Assembly (NCBI GenBank): GCA_013416395.1
Contig: JACCEP010000003.1
Span: forward strand, 62,001 to 126,000
From: Alcaligenaceae bacterium
Lineage (GTDB): Bacteria; Pseudomonadota; Gammaproteobacteria; Burkholderiales; Burkholderiaceae_B
DNA: 64,000 bases
Direction: 5' to 3'
This document shows, in pieces, positions 44,081-53,271 of this stretch. The position numbers were made by a program, and so were the translations under genes. Each line of letters begins with the position of its first letter. The stretch's first letter is position 1. The notes under the pieces were generated by a model. That model had not been told where the DNA came from. It worked only from the letters and a program-made list of their open reading frames with translations, and did not search any database.

Positions 44081-44677
44081 TTAGTCTTCGGCTTTCGGCT
44101 TGCGCCCCTCCAGCGTTGCCAGCATGAGCTCGGGCGCATTACCTACCAGCATGCGGCTTAGCAAGCCCGCCAGTACCTCCCGCTCGCTGGTGCTCAGCAT
44201 GGACACCAAACCGATTTCAGCGGCGGCGTGCGTGGGCATGGCCTGGTTGGCCAGTTCGTGCCCAGCATCCGTCAGTTGCACGAGCACGCCACGGCCATCA
44301 TCGGGGTCGGCGGCGCGTGCGATAAGGCCGCGCTTTTCAAGCCGCTTGAGCAGGTTGGAAAGCCCTCCAGAACTGCACAGCAAACGCGAAAGCAGATAGC
44401 CAGGGGCCAGACCATAAGGCTCGCTTGAAACACACAATGTAGCGAGTACGGCGTACTCAAAATACGTCAGATGGTGCGCACGAAGGGCTTCATCAATGCC
44501 TTTCAGCACCACTTCCTGCAGCCGTATCAATCGCCCGATAATTTCTTTGCCCGAACTGTCCAGGTCAGGGCGGGCGGTGCGCCATTCGGCAATGCCGCGG
44601 CCCACCAGATCGTCGTCGGGGTCGTGCTGGGCAGGCTCGATGGCAGCGCGTTTGCGTTGGTAGGCAGGGGAAGACAT
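44081..44677 (-). CDS. MarR-family transcriptional regulator
   Basis: 198 residues. Winged-helix MarR core with HLTYFEYAVLATLCVSSEPYGLAPGYLLSRLLCSSGGLSNLLKRLEKRGLIARAADPDDGRGVLVQLTDAG. The Asp-Arg of DPDDGRG is the typical wing. Divergent from the PotD-like gene; the intergenic region holds a 22 bp palindrome, so it most likely controls the transport operon. Effector unknown. Confidence 0.9.
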   Translation of the reverse strand: MSSPAYQRKRAAIEPAQHDPDDDLVGRGIAEWRTARPDLDSSGKEIIGRLIRLQEVVLKGIDEALRAHHLTYFEYAVLATLCVSSEPYGLAPGYLLSRLLCSSGGLSNLLKRLEKRGLIARAADPDDGRGVLVQLTDAGHELANQAMPTHAAAEIGLVSMLSTSEREVLAGLLSRMLVGNAPELMLATLEGRKPKAED

Positions 44678-44763
44678 GCAGCGGCTTTACGTCATTAATA
44701 AAAACACTGCAGAGTATGGAACACGAGATGCCATGTGACCATCGCGCGTTAACCCTAATGGTT

Positions 44764-44785
44764 TTTATCTTTTCAAAAAGATAAA
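44764..44785. promoter_or_regulatory. Candidate MarR operator
   Basis: TTTATCTTTT and AAAAGATAAA form a perfect 10 bp inverted repeat with a 2-base centre, in the MarR/PotD divergent promoter region. Length and symmetry fit MarR dimer sites. Confidence 0.7.
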
Positions 44786-44867
44786 TTGCACCATTCAGGC
44801 AGTTTATTTAAAACTGATTGTCCGGAGCACTTATTGCGCGCCAGCGCGTTTCTGTTGGGGGTTTTCC

Positions 44868-45893
44868 ATGAAGAAGTTTCGCTTTGCCGCGCTCAGTACC
44901 GCGCTTTTGTGTGTTTCAACGGTTTCAGTCGTCCACGCTGAGGAACTTGTGGTCGGGATTTTTGGCGGCTCATTTGCCGAAGCCTCACAAACCTGTCACA
45001 TAAAGCCTTTTGAGAAAAAAACCGGTGCTACGGTGCTGACCAAGCCCGGTAACTCTGCGCAATTTGCGGCAGGGGTAAGGGCAACGCGGGGTAAGTCAGA
45101 CTTTGACATCATCTATATCGATAATTCGTTGGCCACCCAGCTTAAGAACGAAAACCTGCTCGAAACCATAGACAAGAGCAAATTGACCAATGCGGGCTCA
45201 GTGGCCCCCATGGCCTTTGACCCTGACGGCAAGTATGTGGCGTTTATGACGGGCGCCACCGTTATTGTTTACGACACCACGCAGATCAAGACGCCACCGC
45301 AGTCATGGGAAGACCTGTTCAAGCCCGAATACAAGGGCAAGTTGGCCATTGGCGACATCAGCGGCACGTCAGGCATGCAGTTTTTGCTTGCCCTCAACAA
45401 GCTAAAGGGCGGCACCATTGAAAACATGGACCCCGGGTTTGAGGCCATCAAGCCTTTGGCCAAGGATTCTGCCCAGCTGTACACCCAGGCCGACCAGCTT
45501 GTTTCTATGTTTGAACGTAAAGAGATTGCGGTTGCAGTCTGGTACCCAGACCGTGCGGGCTCGGCGATCGATGCAGGCTTGCCTTTGGCGGTGGTGTACC
45601 CCAAGGAAGGCGCAGTGGGTATTTTGCCGACAGTGGTGATCCCCAAGGGCAGCAAAAACCCTGAGCTTGCGCTCAAGTATATCGATGAGTTGTTGTCAGT
45701 AGATGGCCAGACCTGCTTTGCTGAGAAAAAATACGCTGGGCCTGTGAACACAGCGGTAAAGCTGTCTGATAAAGCGGCAGCGATTGTGCCGATAGGGCAA
45801 AACTTTGACAAGCTTTGGCTGCCAGACCCAACCGAGGTCGCCAAAAACCTGCCAGGCTGGATGAAGCGCTGGCAACGTGAAGTGGCACGCTAG
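44868..45893 (+). CDS. PotD-like ABC binding protein
   Basis: 341 residues with a signal peptide ending VVHA. Fold and sequence follow family 1/PotD-type receptors for polyamines, 2-aminoethylphosphonate and related amines (ELVVGIFGGSFAEASQ, FDIIYIDNSLATQL, SWEDLFKPEYKGKLAIGD). Divergent from MarR and first gene of an operon with one ATPase and two permeases. The ligand is probably a small amine or amide, inferred also from the amidase further downstream. Confidence 0.88.
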   Translation: MKKFRFAALSTALLCVSTVSVVHAEELVVGIFGGSFAEASQTCHIKPFEKKTGATVLTKPGNSAQFAAGVRATRGKSDFDIIYIDNSLATQLKNENLLETIDKSKLTNAGSVAPMAFDPDGKYVAFMTGATVIVYDTTQIKTPPQSWEDLFKPEYKGKLAIGDISGTSGMQFLLALNKLKGGTIENMDPGFEAIKPLAKDSAQLYTQADQLVSMFERKEIAVAVWYPDRAGSAIDAGLPLAVVYPKEGAVGILPTVVIPKGSKNPELALKYIDELLSVDGQTCFAEKKYAGPVNTAVKLSDKAAAIVPIGQNFDKLWLPDPTEVAKNLPGWMKRWQREVAR

Positions 45894-45928
45894 GCCATCG
45901 GTTAACCAACAAGGCTTCAGGTAACCCT

Positions 45929-47011
45929 ATGCCAGTTCTTACTCTAGATCGTCTTGAAAAAAAGTTCGGTAACCATGTGGCGGCGTCAAATGTGACGCTG
46001 ACCGTGCAGGATGGTGAGTTTGTGTCTTTGCTGGGGCCTTCGGGCTGCGGCAAGACCACAGTGCTGCGCATGGTGGCGGGTTTGGTTACGCCCACGTCAG
46101 GCCGCATTCTGGTCGATGACACTGACATTACCAACCTGCCCACTAATCGACGCAATATAGGGCTGGTGTTTCAGTCTTATGCCTTGTTTCCGCACATGAC
46201 GGTGTTTGAAAACGTTGCATTCGGGCTGCGGCGTCAAGGGGTAAAAGGGGCTGATCTGCAGGCCCGCGTTAACGCGGCGCTGGCCAGTGTAAGGCTGACT
46301 CAATATGGCGATCGCTACCCGCGCCAGTTATCGGGCGGGCAGCAACAGCGCGTGGCGGTGGCGCGCTCGGTAGCGCCGCAACCCAGTGTGCTGCTGTTTG
46401 ATGAGCCTTTGTCTAACCTTGATGCGGCACTGCGCGATGAAATGCAGTTTGAACTTAAACGTCTGCAGCGCGAACTAGGCATGACCACGCTATTCGTTAC
46501 TCACGATCAGTCCGAGGCCATGAGCATGTCTGACCGTGTTTGTGTGCTGGCTGACGGCGTGGTGCAGCAGTACGCCACACCCGAAGATATTTACCATCGC
46601 CCGGCAACGGCGTTTGTGGCCGGGTTTATAGGCCGATCCAACCGACTTGCGGGTGTGGTCGAGATGCTGGATGGCAACACCTGTTCTGTGCGGCTGCCCT
46701 CTGGGCAGGTGTTCAGGTCGGATCGCGGCGCTCCGCCCAGGCGCGGTGAGACCGTGGATATTGTTGTGCGCCAGGAAGATTTATTTCTTGCACTTACGCC
46801 TCGCGAGCACGCGCATGCCGGCAAGGTGGTGATGCGATCGTTTGTTGGGTCTCGCGTGCAGTATGTGGTGGGGCTTGAGGGCGGGCTGGAAGTGATCGCC
46901 GAGGTGGCCACCAACGGTGAGCATGCCGGCCTCGAGTCAGGTGCCCAGGTGTTTATTGGCGTGCAACCCGGGCATGTCTATGTAAACCGTGCCCCGGCGA
47001 GCATGGCATGA
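45929..47011 (+). CDS. PotA-like ABC ATPase
   Basis: 360 residues: Walker A GPSGCGKT at 36-43, Q-loop in LVFQSYALFPH, signature LSGGQQQR, Walker B LLFDEPLSNLD and H-loop LFVTHDQSEAM, then a C-terminal TOBE-type regulatory domain (residues ~240-355). It drives import by the two permeases. The stop overlaps the next start by 4 bp. Confidence 0.94.
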   Translation: MPVLTLDRLEKKFGNHVAASNVTLTVQDGEFVSLLGPSGCGKTTVLRMVAGLVTPTSGRILVDDTDITNLPTNRRNIGLVFQSYALFPHMTVFENVAFGLRRQGVKGADLQARVNAALASVRLTQYGDRYPRQLSGGQQQRVAVARSVAPQPSVLLFDEPLSNLDAALRDEMQFELKRLQRELGMTTLFVTHDQSEAMSMSDRVCVLADGVVQQYATPEDIYHRPATAFVAGFIGRSNRLAGVVEMLDGNTCSVRLPSGQVFRSDRGAPPRRGETVDIVVRQEDLFLALTPREHAHAGKVVMRSFVGSRVQYVVGLEGGLEVIAEVATNGEHAGLESGAQVFIGVQPGHVYVNRAPASMA

Positions 47012-47856
47012 GCGGCAGGCTTACCGGCATAGGGCTGGTTTCTCCGTTGTTGCTGGTGCTGTTGCTGCTGTTTGTGGCACCGGTGTTGATGATGGCGCCA
47101 TTGAGCTTTCAGGAATATATCCCAGGCATGGGTATGTCTGACACCTGGACGCTGGAGAATTACACCCAGCTATTTACCGATAGCTATTACCGCGAAATCG
47201 TCTTTCGCACGCTGGTACTGGGGTTTGGCGTAACCACGCTTTGTCTTCTCATGGGCTACCCGCTGGCTTATTACATGGCGTTTGCCAAGCCAAGAATGAA
47301 GCTGGCGTTGACGCTGCTGGTTATTTTCCCAATGCTGCTGAACCTGGTGGTGCGGTCTTTTGGCTGGATTGCGCTGCTGGCCGATCATGGCTTGATCAAC
47401 AACTTGTTGATGGACTGGGGCATTATCGCTAGCCCGATCAGAATGATGTTCAACCTGGGTGGGTTATTGATTGGCATGTCGCACATTTACCTGCCGTTTA
47501 TGGTGTTGATGCTGGTTCCGGCTATTCAGGCTGTGCCGCAAGATGTGCGTGATGCCGCTTCCACGTTGTCGGCCGGGCGCGTGCGCACGTTTTTCTCGGT
47601 CACGCTGCCCATGACCGCACCGGGGGTACTGGCCGGGTCAATTATTGTGTTTGTGCTTTCGATTAGTGCGCTGGTAACGCCGCGCATGCTGGGTGGTGCG
47701 ACCTATAAGGTTATGGCCACGCTTATTTATGACGAATTTCTGCTGACGCTTAACTGGCCTTCGGGTGCAGCGCTGGCTTTTATGCTGACGCTAATCGCTC
47801 TGGCAGTGATCGGTCTTTCTAGCCGTCTGTTTGGGCGCTGGGGAGGGGTGGCATGA
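47008..47856 (+). CDS. PotB-like ABC permease
   Basis: 282 residues with six membrane helices; the EAA loop is near QAVPQDVRDAASTLSAGRVRTFFSVTLPM. Forms the channel with the PotC-like protein whose gene overlaps its end by 4 bp. Confidence 0.93.
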   Translation: MSGRLTGIGLVSPLLLVLLLLFVAPVLMMAPLSFQEYIPGMGMSDTWTLENYTQLFTDSYYREIVFRTLVLGFGVTTLCLLMGYPLAYYMAFAKPRMKLALTLLVIFPMLLNLVVRSFGWIALLADHGLINNLLMDWGIIASPIRMMFNLGGLLIGMSHIYLPFMVLMLVPAIQAVPQDVRDAASTLSAGRVRTFFSVTLPMTAPGVLAGSIIVFVLSISALVTPRMLGGATYKVMATLIYDEFLLTLNWPSGAALAFMLTLIALAVIGLSSRLFGRWGGVA

Positions 47857-48644
47857 ACGACGAACGCAAACAGGGCTGGGCCTTGCCGTTTGTGGCCTTT
47901 GCTGTCATCGGGTTTTTAATGCTGCCGGTTGCGGTGGTGATTTTGGCGGCGTTCAGCCAGACGGCTTATCTGACGATTCCCCCCAAGGGCCTTACGCTCA
48001 AGTGGTTTGAACTGGTGCTGCATGATGCTGATTATTTAAAGGCCGCCTGGACCAGTCTTTGGTTGGCCACAGCAGCGACGGCAGGGTCGCTGACGCTGGG
48101 CGTCATGGCGGCGTATGCGATTCATCGTCGCTTGATCGTAGGCGCCCGGTTTCTTAGTAATGTGTTTATGGCTCCGTTGGTGCTGCCTTCTGTGGTGTTA
48201 GGTGTTGCCATGCTGCAGTACTACGTGGTGACCGGCCTGCGAGGTTATTCGTTCAGCTTATGGCTGGCCCATATCGTGATCACCGTGCCCTATGTGGTGC
48301 GTGCAAGCTTGTCTAGCCTGTCAGCCTGCGACGTGGCACTGGAAGATGCCGCGACGGTACTAGGTGCCAACCGGTTTACCAGCTTTCGTTTGGTGACTTT
48401 GCCCATTATTCGGCCCGGCCTGATTGCCGGCGGCCTGTTCGCTTTTATTACGTCGTTCGACAACGTGCCCGTAACGGTGTTTTTGCTTTCTGCCAGCCAG
48501 AATACCTTGCCGGTAAAGATTTTTACCTCGGTTGAGCAGGGCGTTGATCCAAGTATTGCGGCGGTGTCGACCTTGTTGATTCTGGCAACAGCCTTGATTT
48601 TGGTGGTGGCAGAACGGTGGACAGGGTTCCACAAGAATATTTAA
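47853..48644 (+). CDS. PotC-like ABC permease
   Basis: 263 residues, six membrane helices, EAA loop around CDVALEDAATVLGANRFTSFRLVTLPI. Second channel subunit. The deacetylase gene starts 14 bp after its stop. Confidence 0.93.
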   Translation: MNDERKQGWALPFVAFAVIGFLMLPVAVVILAAFSQTAYLTIPPKGLTLKWFELVLHDADYLKAAWTSLWLATAATAGSLTLGVMAAYAIHRRLIVGARFLSNVFMAPLVLPSVVLGVAMLQYYVVTGLRGYSFSLWLAHIVITVPYVVRASLSSLSACDVALEDAATVLGANRFTSFRLVTLPIIRPGLIAGGLFAFITSFDNVPVTVFLLSASQNTLPVKIFTSVEQGVDPSIAAVSTLLILATALILVVAERWTGFHKNI

Positions 48645-48658
48645 TAGGATGTTTGATC

Positions 48659-49489
48659 ATGGCTGTAACGAGTAAGGGCTTTCCACTGCTGCTAACGTTC
48701 GACCTGGATTTTGAAACCATGTGGACGGCGCGTGATCCGGCTTATGCCCAGCGGCCCATATTGATGTCGCAGGGGGCTTATGGCTGGAAGGTGGGCATGC
48801 CGCGAATTTTGCGGTTGCTTGAAAAGTATGAAGTGTGCTGTACGTTTTTTGTACCGGGCCTGGTGGCTGAGCAGCACCCTGAACTGATGCGCGAAATCGT
48901 TGATCGCGGCCATGAGGTGGCGCATCACAGCTATAGCCATAAATGGATTGTGAACCTTTCGCCTGAAGAAGAGCGCGAAGAAATGGAAAAAGGCCTGGAG
49001 GCCTTGACGCGTACGACAGGCTATCGCCCGCGCGGGTGGCGCTCACCGGCGGCGGAGTTCAGCGCCATTACGCTTGATCTGCTGCAAGAGTACGGCTTTG
49101 ATTATTCGTCCAATTTCTTTGACGATGACTCGCCTTATTTGCTGAACATTCGCGGCAAGCAGACCAATATTGTTGAACTGCCCTTTAGGTGGGTGCTGGA
49201 CGATGCACCGTTTTTTCAGTATTCCATCGTCTTGCCCGGTCGCACCATGCAGGCGCCGTCGGCATTGCTTGAGGCCTGGACCAGCGAGTTTGACACGCTG
49301 TATGAAGAGCAGCGCATGATGATGGTGGGTATGCACCCGCAAATCATTGGTCAGCCCTCACGGTTAAAGGTGCTGGAAAACCTACTTATTTATGCACGTG
49401 AGCACGACAATGTGTGGATAGGCCGATGCGATGAGATCACTGACGATATGCGACTTATTTTGAAAGCGCAGACGGATGCAGCGGCATGA
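48659..49489 (+). CDS. Polysaccharide deacetylase (NodB-fold) family amidohydrolase
   Basis: 276 residues from ATG 48659 (AGGAT upstream). The NodB motifs are TFDLDFE at 13-19 (Asp15/Asp17), HHSYSH with His90 and His94 as metal ligands, and RGWRSPAAEFS. Length and sequence resemble the PuuE/allantoinase-like and imide-hydrolysing members rather than chitin deacetylases, and there is no signal peptide, so it acts in the cytoplasm. Within the transport operon it probably opens a cyclic amide/imide or deacylates the imported compound. Confidence 0.85.
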   Translation: MAVTSKGFPLLLTFDLDFETMWTARDPAYAQRPILMSQGAYGWKVGMPRILRLLEKYEVCCTFFVPGLVAEQHPELMREIVDRGHEVAHHSYSHKWIVNLSPEEEREEMEKGLEALTRTTGYRPRGWRSPAAEFSAITLDLLQEYGFDYSSNFFDDDSPYLLNIRGKQTNIVELPFRWVLDDAPFFQYSIVLPGRTMQAPSALLEAWTSEFDTLYEEQRMMMVGMHPQIIGQPSRLKVLENLLIYAREHDNVWIGRCDEITDDMRLILKAQTDAAA

Positions 49490-50262
49490 GCACGCTTGAC
49501 GCCTGCTTAGCGCACGAGGGCAGGCATTATCTTGTGGTTGGTGGCGCAAACGGCATAGGGCTGGCCTTTGCGCGGCTCGCTGCCGCACAGGGTGCGCGTG
49601 TTTGTGTGCTGGACAAAGACCACGTTGCTCTAGCATCGCTAGAGGCTGAAGGCGTTTTTGCAGGAGCATTATGCGCAGACGTTACGCAAGCCGGCCTTAT
49701 TGAGGCCGCTGTAGCGGATGCTGTGTCTGCATTGGAAGGCCGTCTTGATGGACTGGTTTACTCGGCAGGTATAGACCTGCAATCGCCGGTGGAAAGCATG
49801 CGCGATGAGCAGTGGTTGCGCATTATGGACATCAATCTTAATGGCCCCATGCGCGTGAGCCGCGCAGCCATTCCTTATTTAAAGCGTGGCGACGGTGATC
49901 GGTGCATTGTTAATGTGTCATCGGCCGCAGGGCTGTCGCCACTGCCAGGGCGCAGTGCCTATTGCGTCAGCAAGGCCGGCCTGAACATGCTTGGCAAATG
50001 CATGGCACAAGAGCTGGGCGAATTTGGCATTCGGGTGGTTACTGTGGCGCCCGGCGCCGTCGATACGCCGTTGCTGCAGCAGTCTTATCAAGACCAGCCT
50101 GATCAGGATGAGGCATTGGCCGCCATTCGCGCGCGTTACGCATTGCGCCGTATTGCGCATGTTGATGAGGTGGCGGCATCCATACTTTATTTGTGCGGGC
50201 CGGGTGCTACATATATTACGGGTACGACGCTGGCCGTTGACGGCGGTCGGAGTTTTCATTGA
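49486..50262 (+). CDS. SDR oxidoreductase
   Basis: 258 residues. Nucleotide loop VVGGANGIGLAFARL (Val-Gly in place of the usual Thr-Gly), catalytic Tyr-Lys in SAYCVSKAGL, C-terminal TTLAVDGGRSFH. Start overlaps the deacetylase stop by 4 bp. Oxidises an alcohol or reduces a carbonyl in the pathway fed by the ABC importer; substrate unknown. Confidence 0.88.
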   Translation: MSTLDACLAHEGRHYLVVGGANGIGLAFARLAAAQGARVCVLDKDHVALASLEAEGVFAGALCADVTQAGLIEAAVADAVSALEGRLDGLVYSAGIDLQSPVESMRDEQWLRIMDINLNGPMRVSRAAIPYLKRGDGDRCIVNVSSAAGLSPLPGRSAYCVSKAGLNMLGKCMAQELGEFGIRVVTVAPGAVDTPLLQQSYQDQPDQDEALAAIRARYALRRIAHVDEVAASILYLCGPGATYITGTTLAVDGGRSFH

Positions 50263-50564
50263 GGGCTGTTGATGTAGTGGCAGCTCGGCGCCTGAGCGCC
50301 TGAGTGTCTTAACGTTTGAACGTTTCAGGATGAAGCCCAACGGACATGGTGTCTGAGTATGAAGTAGCCGTGCGGTAGCCGTTAAATAGGAGAAGGGCTT
50401 TACGACGTTGAGTCAGGCCAGCTGGCGTTGAACAGCGCTCGCAGCCTGAACAGAACTCTTTAGAAGTGAATAAATAAATTGCACGCAAAATTTGAAATAC
50501 GCGGGCATTCTCAGATGAAATCGGAAGCCCGGCGTGACGCAGACCCACAGCAAATGAGAACGCA
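50263..50564. other. Intergenic gap between two SDR genes
   Basis: 302 bp without a convincing gene. It contains AACGTTT/AACGTTT repeats near 50310 and an AT-rich patch near 50465, perhaps a second promoter for the SDR/amidase pair. Confidence 0.35.
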
Positions 50565-51302
50565 ATGAACAATCTAACAAAGGATCCGGTCGTGGTTGTA
50601 ACCGGCGGCGGGCAAGGCATAGGCGAAGCGTCGGCACGTCGCTTTGTCGCTGGTGGCGCGCGGGTTGCCATTATGGATCTGGATTGCAGCGGCGTGGCGG
50701 ATCTGGCTGATGAACATCTTGTGGTGGCGGGCGACTGCACTTCGGCGCAGGCCATGGGTGCTTTTTTTGATCAGGTTGAGTCGCAACTGGGGCCCGTCGA
50801 GGTGCTGTTCAATAACGTTGGGCAGAGCGCCCGCGAAAAGGCAACGCCGTTTCTGGATTCTGAAGAATCAACCTGGCGTTTTGTGCTCGAGGTGTCGCTG
50901 TTAACAGCCATGCGTGCCAGCCGACGTGTTGCGCCGGGCATGAAAGAGCGCGGGCATGGCCGCATTATCAATATGAGCAGCAATGCCGCGTTTGCAGGCG
51001 ACGTGGGCCTGGCCGATTACGCCAGCGCAAAAATGGGTGTGGTGGGGTTTAGCCGTTCGCTGGCGCGAGAACTGGCGGCGCATGGCATTACGGTTAACGT
51101 GGTGTGCCCGGGTGCAATTGCAACGCGCGCGCATGATCGCCTCAGCGCCCAAGTTATTGATCATATTAAGGCGACGACACCTGCAGGCTATGTGGGGTCG
51201 CCCGATGACGTGGCCGCCACGGTGGCGTTTCTGGCGAGCAAAGAAGCCCGCTACATAACGGGGCAGACAATTATGGTGGACGGTGGGCGGTGGATGTTAT
51301 GA
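50565..51302 (+). CDS. SDR oxidoreductase
   Basis: 245 residues. TGGGQGIGEASARR nucleotide loop, NNVG in FNNVGQSARE, Tyr-Lys in ADYASAKMGV, C-terminal QTIMVDGGRWML. Its stop overlaps the amidase start by 4 bp. Close in type to the SDR at 49486 but separate in sequence; likely another step of the same pathway. Confidence 0.9.
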   Translation: MNNLTKDPVVVVTGGGQGIGEASARRFVAGGARVAIMDLDCSGVADLADEHLVVAGDCTSAQAMGAFFDQVESQLGPVEVLFNNVGQSAREKATPFLDSEESTWRFVLEVSLLTAMRASRRVAPGMKERGHGRIINMSSNAAFAGDVGLADYASAKMGVVGFSRSLARELAAHGITVNVVCPGAIATRAHDRLSAQVIDHIKATTPAGYVGSPDDVAATVAFLASKEARYITGQTIMVDGGRWML

Positions 51303-52870
51303 ACGACACGCATGATGAGTTAAACCTTCCTGCGCGTGAGTTGGCCGCGCTGATACGAGAAAAAAAGGTGTCGCCGGTCGAGGTGGTTGAGGCTGCGCTG
51401 CGGCGTATTGAAGCTAACAAACACTTCAACGCCTTCATTACCGTGACCGCCGATGCTGCCATGGAGGCCGCCAAAGTCGCTGAACAGCAGGTGATGGCGG
51501 GCGCACCTCTCGGGCCTTTGCATGGCGTGCCCTATAGCGTTAAAGACCTTACACTTACTGCAGGTGTACGCACCACCATGGGTTCAGCCATATTTGCGGA
51601 CTTCGTTCCGCAAGAAGATGCGGTGGCCGTGGCGCGCAGCAAGGCAGCTGGCGCCATTTTGCTGGGCAAGACGACGACGCCCGAGTTCGGCGCAAAACAA
51701 AGTACGGATGCGCCGATATTCGGGCGCACCTTAAACCCTATCAACCCCGCATTTACCTGCGGTGCTTCCAGCGGTGGTGCTGCGGTTGCTGTCGCAACGG
51801 GTATGGGGGCCATTGCGCTAGGGTCAGACGGTGGCGGCTCTATTCGCATTCCCGCTTCATGCTGCGGTATTGTCGGGCTGAAGGCAACGCTGGGCGATAT
51901 TGCCAACCTGCAGCCTGCTGATCTTTTTTCGGCCAATTCGTATGTGGGGCCTATGGCGCGCGACGTGGCCGACACCCGGCTTTTTTACTCGGTGCTCAAC
52001 GGGCCGCATGCGCGGGACCCGTGGGGCCTAAGCCTGAGCAGGTTGGCGCAGCAAGGCGGGGCGGGGCAGCTGAGCCGGGCGCAACAGCTAAGCAGGTTGG
52101 GGCAGCCGAGCATGGCACAGCAGCTAAGCGGGACAGGGCAGCCGAACCAAATGCAGCGGCAAGATGGAACGGGGCAGCCGAGCATGTCGCAGCAGCAAAG
52201 CAACACGGATGCACTGTTTTCTGGCCTAGACGCGGCAGCACTCAAAGGCCTGCGTGTAGCGTATATGCCGACCTGCGGCAATCGTGTTCACCATGAGGTA
52301 AAAGCAGCCACCGACGCCGTGGCGCGCGCGTTGGAGCAGGCCGGCGCCATCGTCGAAGAAGTATCCCTGGATTTTGTCGCGCTGGAGCAGCACTTTTTAG
52401 TCATTCTGGAAAGCATGACTGCGGCACGCGTACAGCCTCATCTGGCACGTTTTCGCGATCAGCTCGACCCTGCGCTGGTGGCATTGACGGAACGTGGTTT
52501 GAAACATACAGCGGTTGCCCTGCATGAAGCGGCGTTCGCCCGCACCCGTTGCTTTCAAGATATGCAAAAGCTGTTTGAGCACTACGACGTGCTGCTTTCA
52601 CCAACGGTTTCAGCTCCGCCGCTGTCCATAGACCAAGACCCCAACGGTATTGTCATCATCGACGGCGAGCCCGCAGGAACGATACGCGGTGCCTGGTACC
52701 CGTATACGTACCCCATGAACCTGACAGGGCACCCCGCATTGTCCATGCCTTGCGGTACGTCTTCAAACGGGCTTCCCATAGGGCTTCAGCTTTGCGGAAA
52801 ATGGTATTCAGAAGCCTTTTTGCTGGACCTTGCGGAGCAGGTAGATGGGTTGGTGCAGCAAATAGGCTGA
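51299..52870 (+). CDS. Amidase-signature hydrolase with a repetitive insertion
   Basis: 523 residues from ATG 51299. The Ser-cisSer-Lys triad is complete: Lys82 (YSVKDLT), cis-Ser157 (CGASSGG) and nucleophile Ser181 (DGGGSIRIP). It should hydrolyse an amide to acid plus ammonia in the cytoplasm. Between ~244 and ~303 there is a Gln/Ser/Gly/Leu-rich stretch with repeated QLS, GQPSM and AQQ units that has no counterpart in ordinary amidases; the DNA shows two near-identical 31 bp copies at about 52098 and 52176. The fold resumes at LKGLRVAYMP. Last gene of the operon. Confidence 0.87.
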   Translation: MNDTHDELNLPARELAALIREKKVSPVEVVEAALRRIEANKHFNAFITVTADAAMEAAKVAEQQVMAGAPLGPLHGVPYSVKDLTLTAGVRTTMGSAIFADFVPQEDAVAVARSKAAGAILLGKTTTPEFGAKQSTDAPIFGRTLNPINPAFTCGASSGGAAVAVATGMGAIALGSDGGGSIRIPASCCGIVGLKATLGDIANLQPADLFSANSYVGPMARDVADTRLFYSVLNGPHARDPWGLSLSRLAQQGGAGQLSRAQQLSRLGQPSMAQQLSGTGQPNQMQRQDGTGQPSMSQQQSNTDALFSGLDAAALKGLRVAYMPTCGNRVHHEVKAATDAVARALEQAGAIVEEVSLDFVALEQHFLVILESMTAARVQPHLARFRDQLDPALVALTERGLKHTAVALHEAAFARTRCFQDMQKLFEHYDVLLSPTVSAPPLSIDQDPNGIVIIDGEPAGTIRGAWYPYTYPMNLTGHPALSMPCGTSSNGLPIGLQLCGKWYSEAFLLDLAEQVDGLVQQIG

Positions 52871-53271
52871 GGTTTTGGGCTGGGCGTCTGGGCCAATTAA
52901 ACGCATATTATTAAGCAACTCAAGGGGCACCGAATAAATCGCCCATCAGTCCATATTTTGCTTTCCAAAAAACCAATTTAAAAGTGGTTGTGAGTGTTTG
53001 CAATATGCGTGTTGGCTAAACCAACACGGCTACTTCTGCAATAAATGTGCGCGATCTGTTCCGCATAAGCACTCCACCTTTCGCATTCGTTCGAGCGGGT
53101 CCTCGTGTTGTGGCCTTGCTGCGCCCCCATTCGTATAGAGCATTCCCCTGTACGGAAGAGATCTCACTCCTAAATGCGCGATTAACGCACAAAATCGTGA
53201 TTTTCGCGCGTCCACGTAAGCCAGTTCGCTCCATACTTTGCATGACAAAACGTTATAGCTACGAGGAAGAC
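52871..53271. promoter_or_regulatory. Upstream region of the Bug/CoA operon with two dyads
   Basis: Around 400 bp without a gene. It has a perfect 8 bp hairpin CGTGTTGG/CCAACACG at 53008-53028, TGCG-N7-CGCA at 53175-53189, and immediately after it AAAATC-GT-GATTTT at 53191-53204. The last two lie ~70-95 bp before the Bug start and could be IclR-type operator sites. Confidence 0.45.

Noticed and set aside
51985-52296. Long open frames on both strands across the amidase repeat region
   Set aside because: They are a by-product of the Gln/Ser/Gly repeat sequence, which lacks stop codons in several frames; the amidase frame explains the DNA.
53047-53271. 75-residue N-terminal extension of the third Bug receptor
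   Set aside because: The signal peptide begins at the ATG at 53272, which has its own ribosome site; the extension would bury it.
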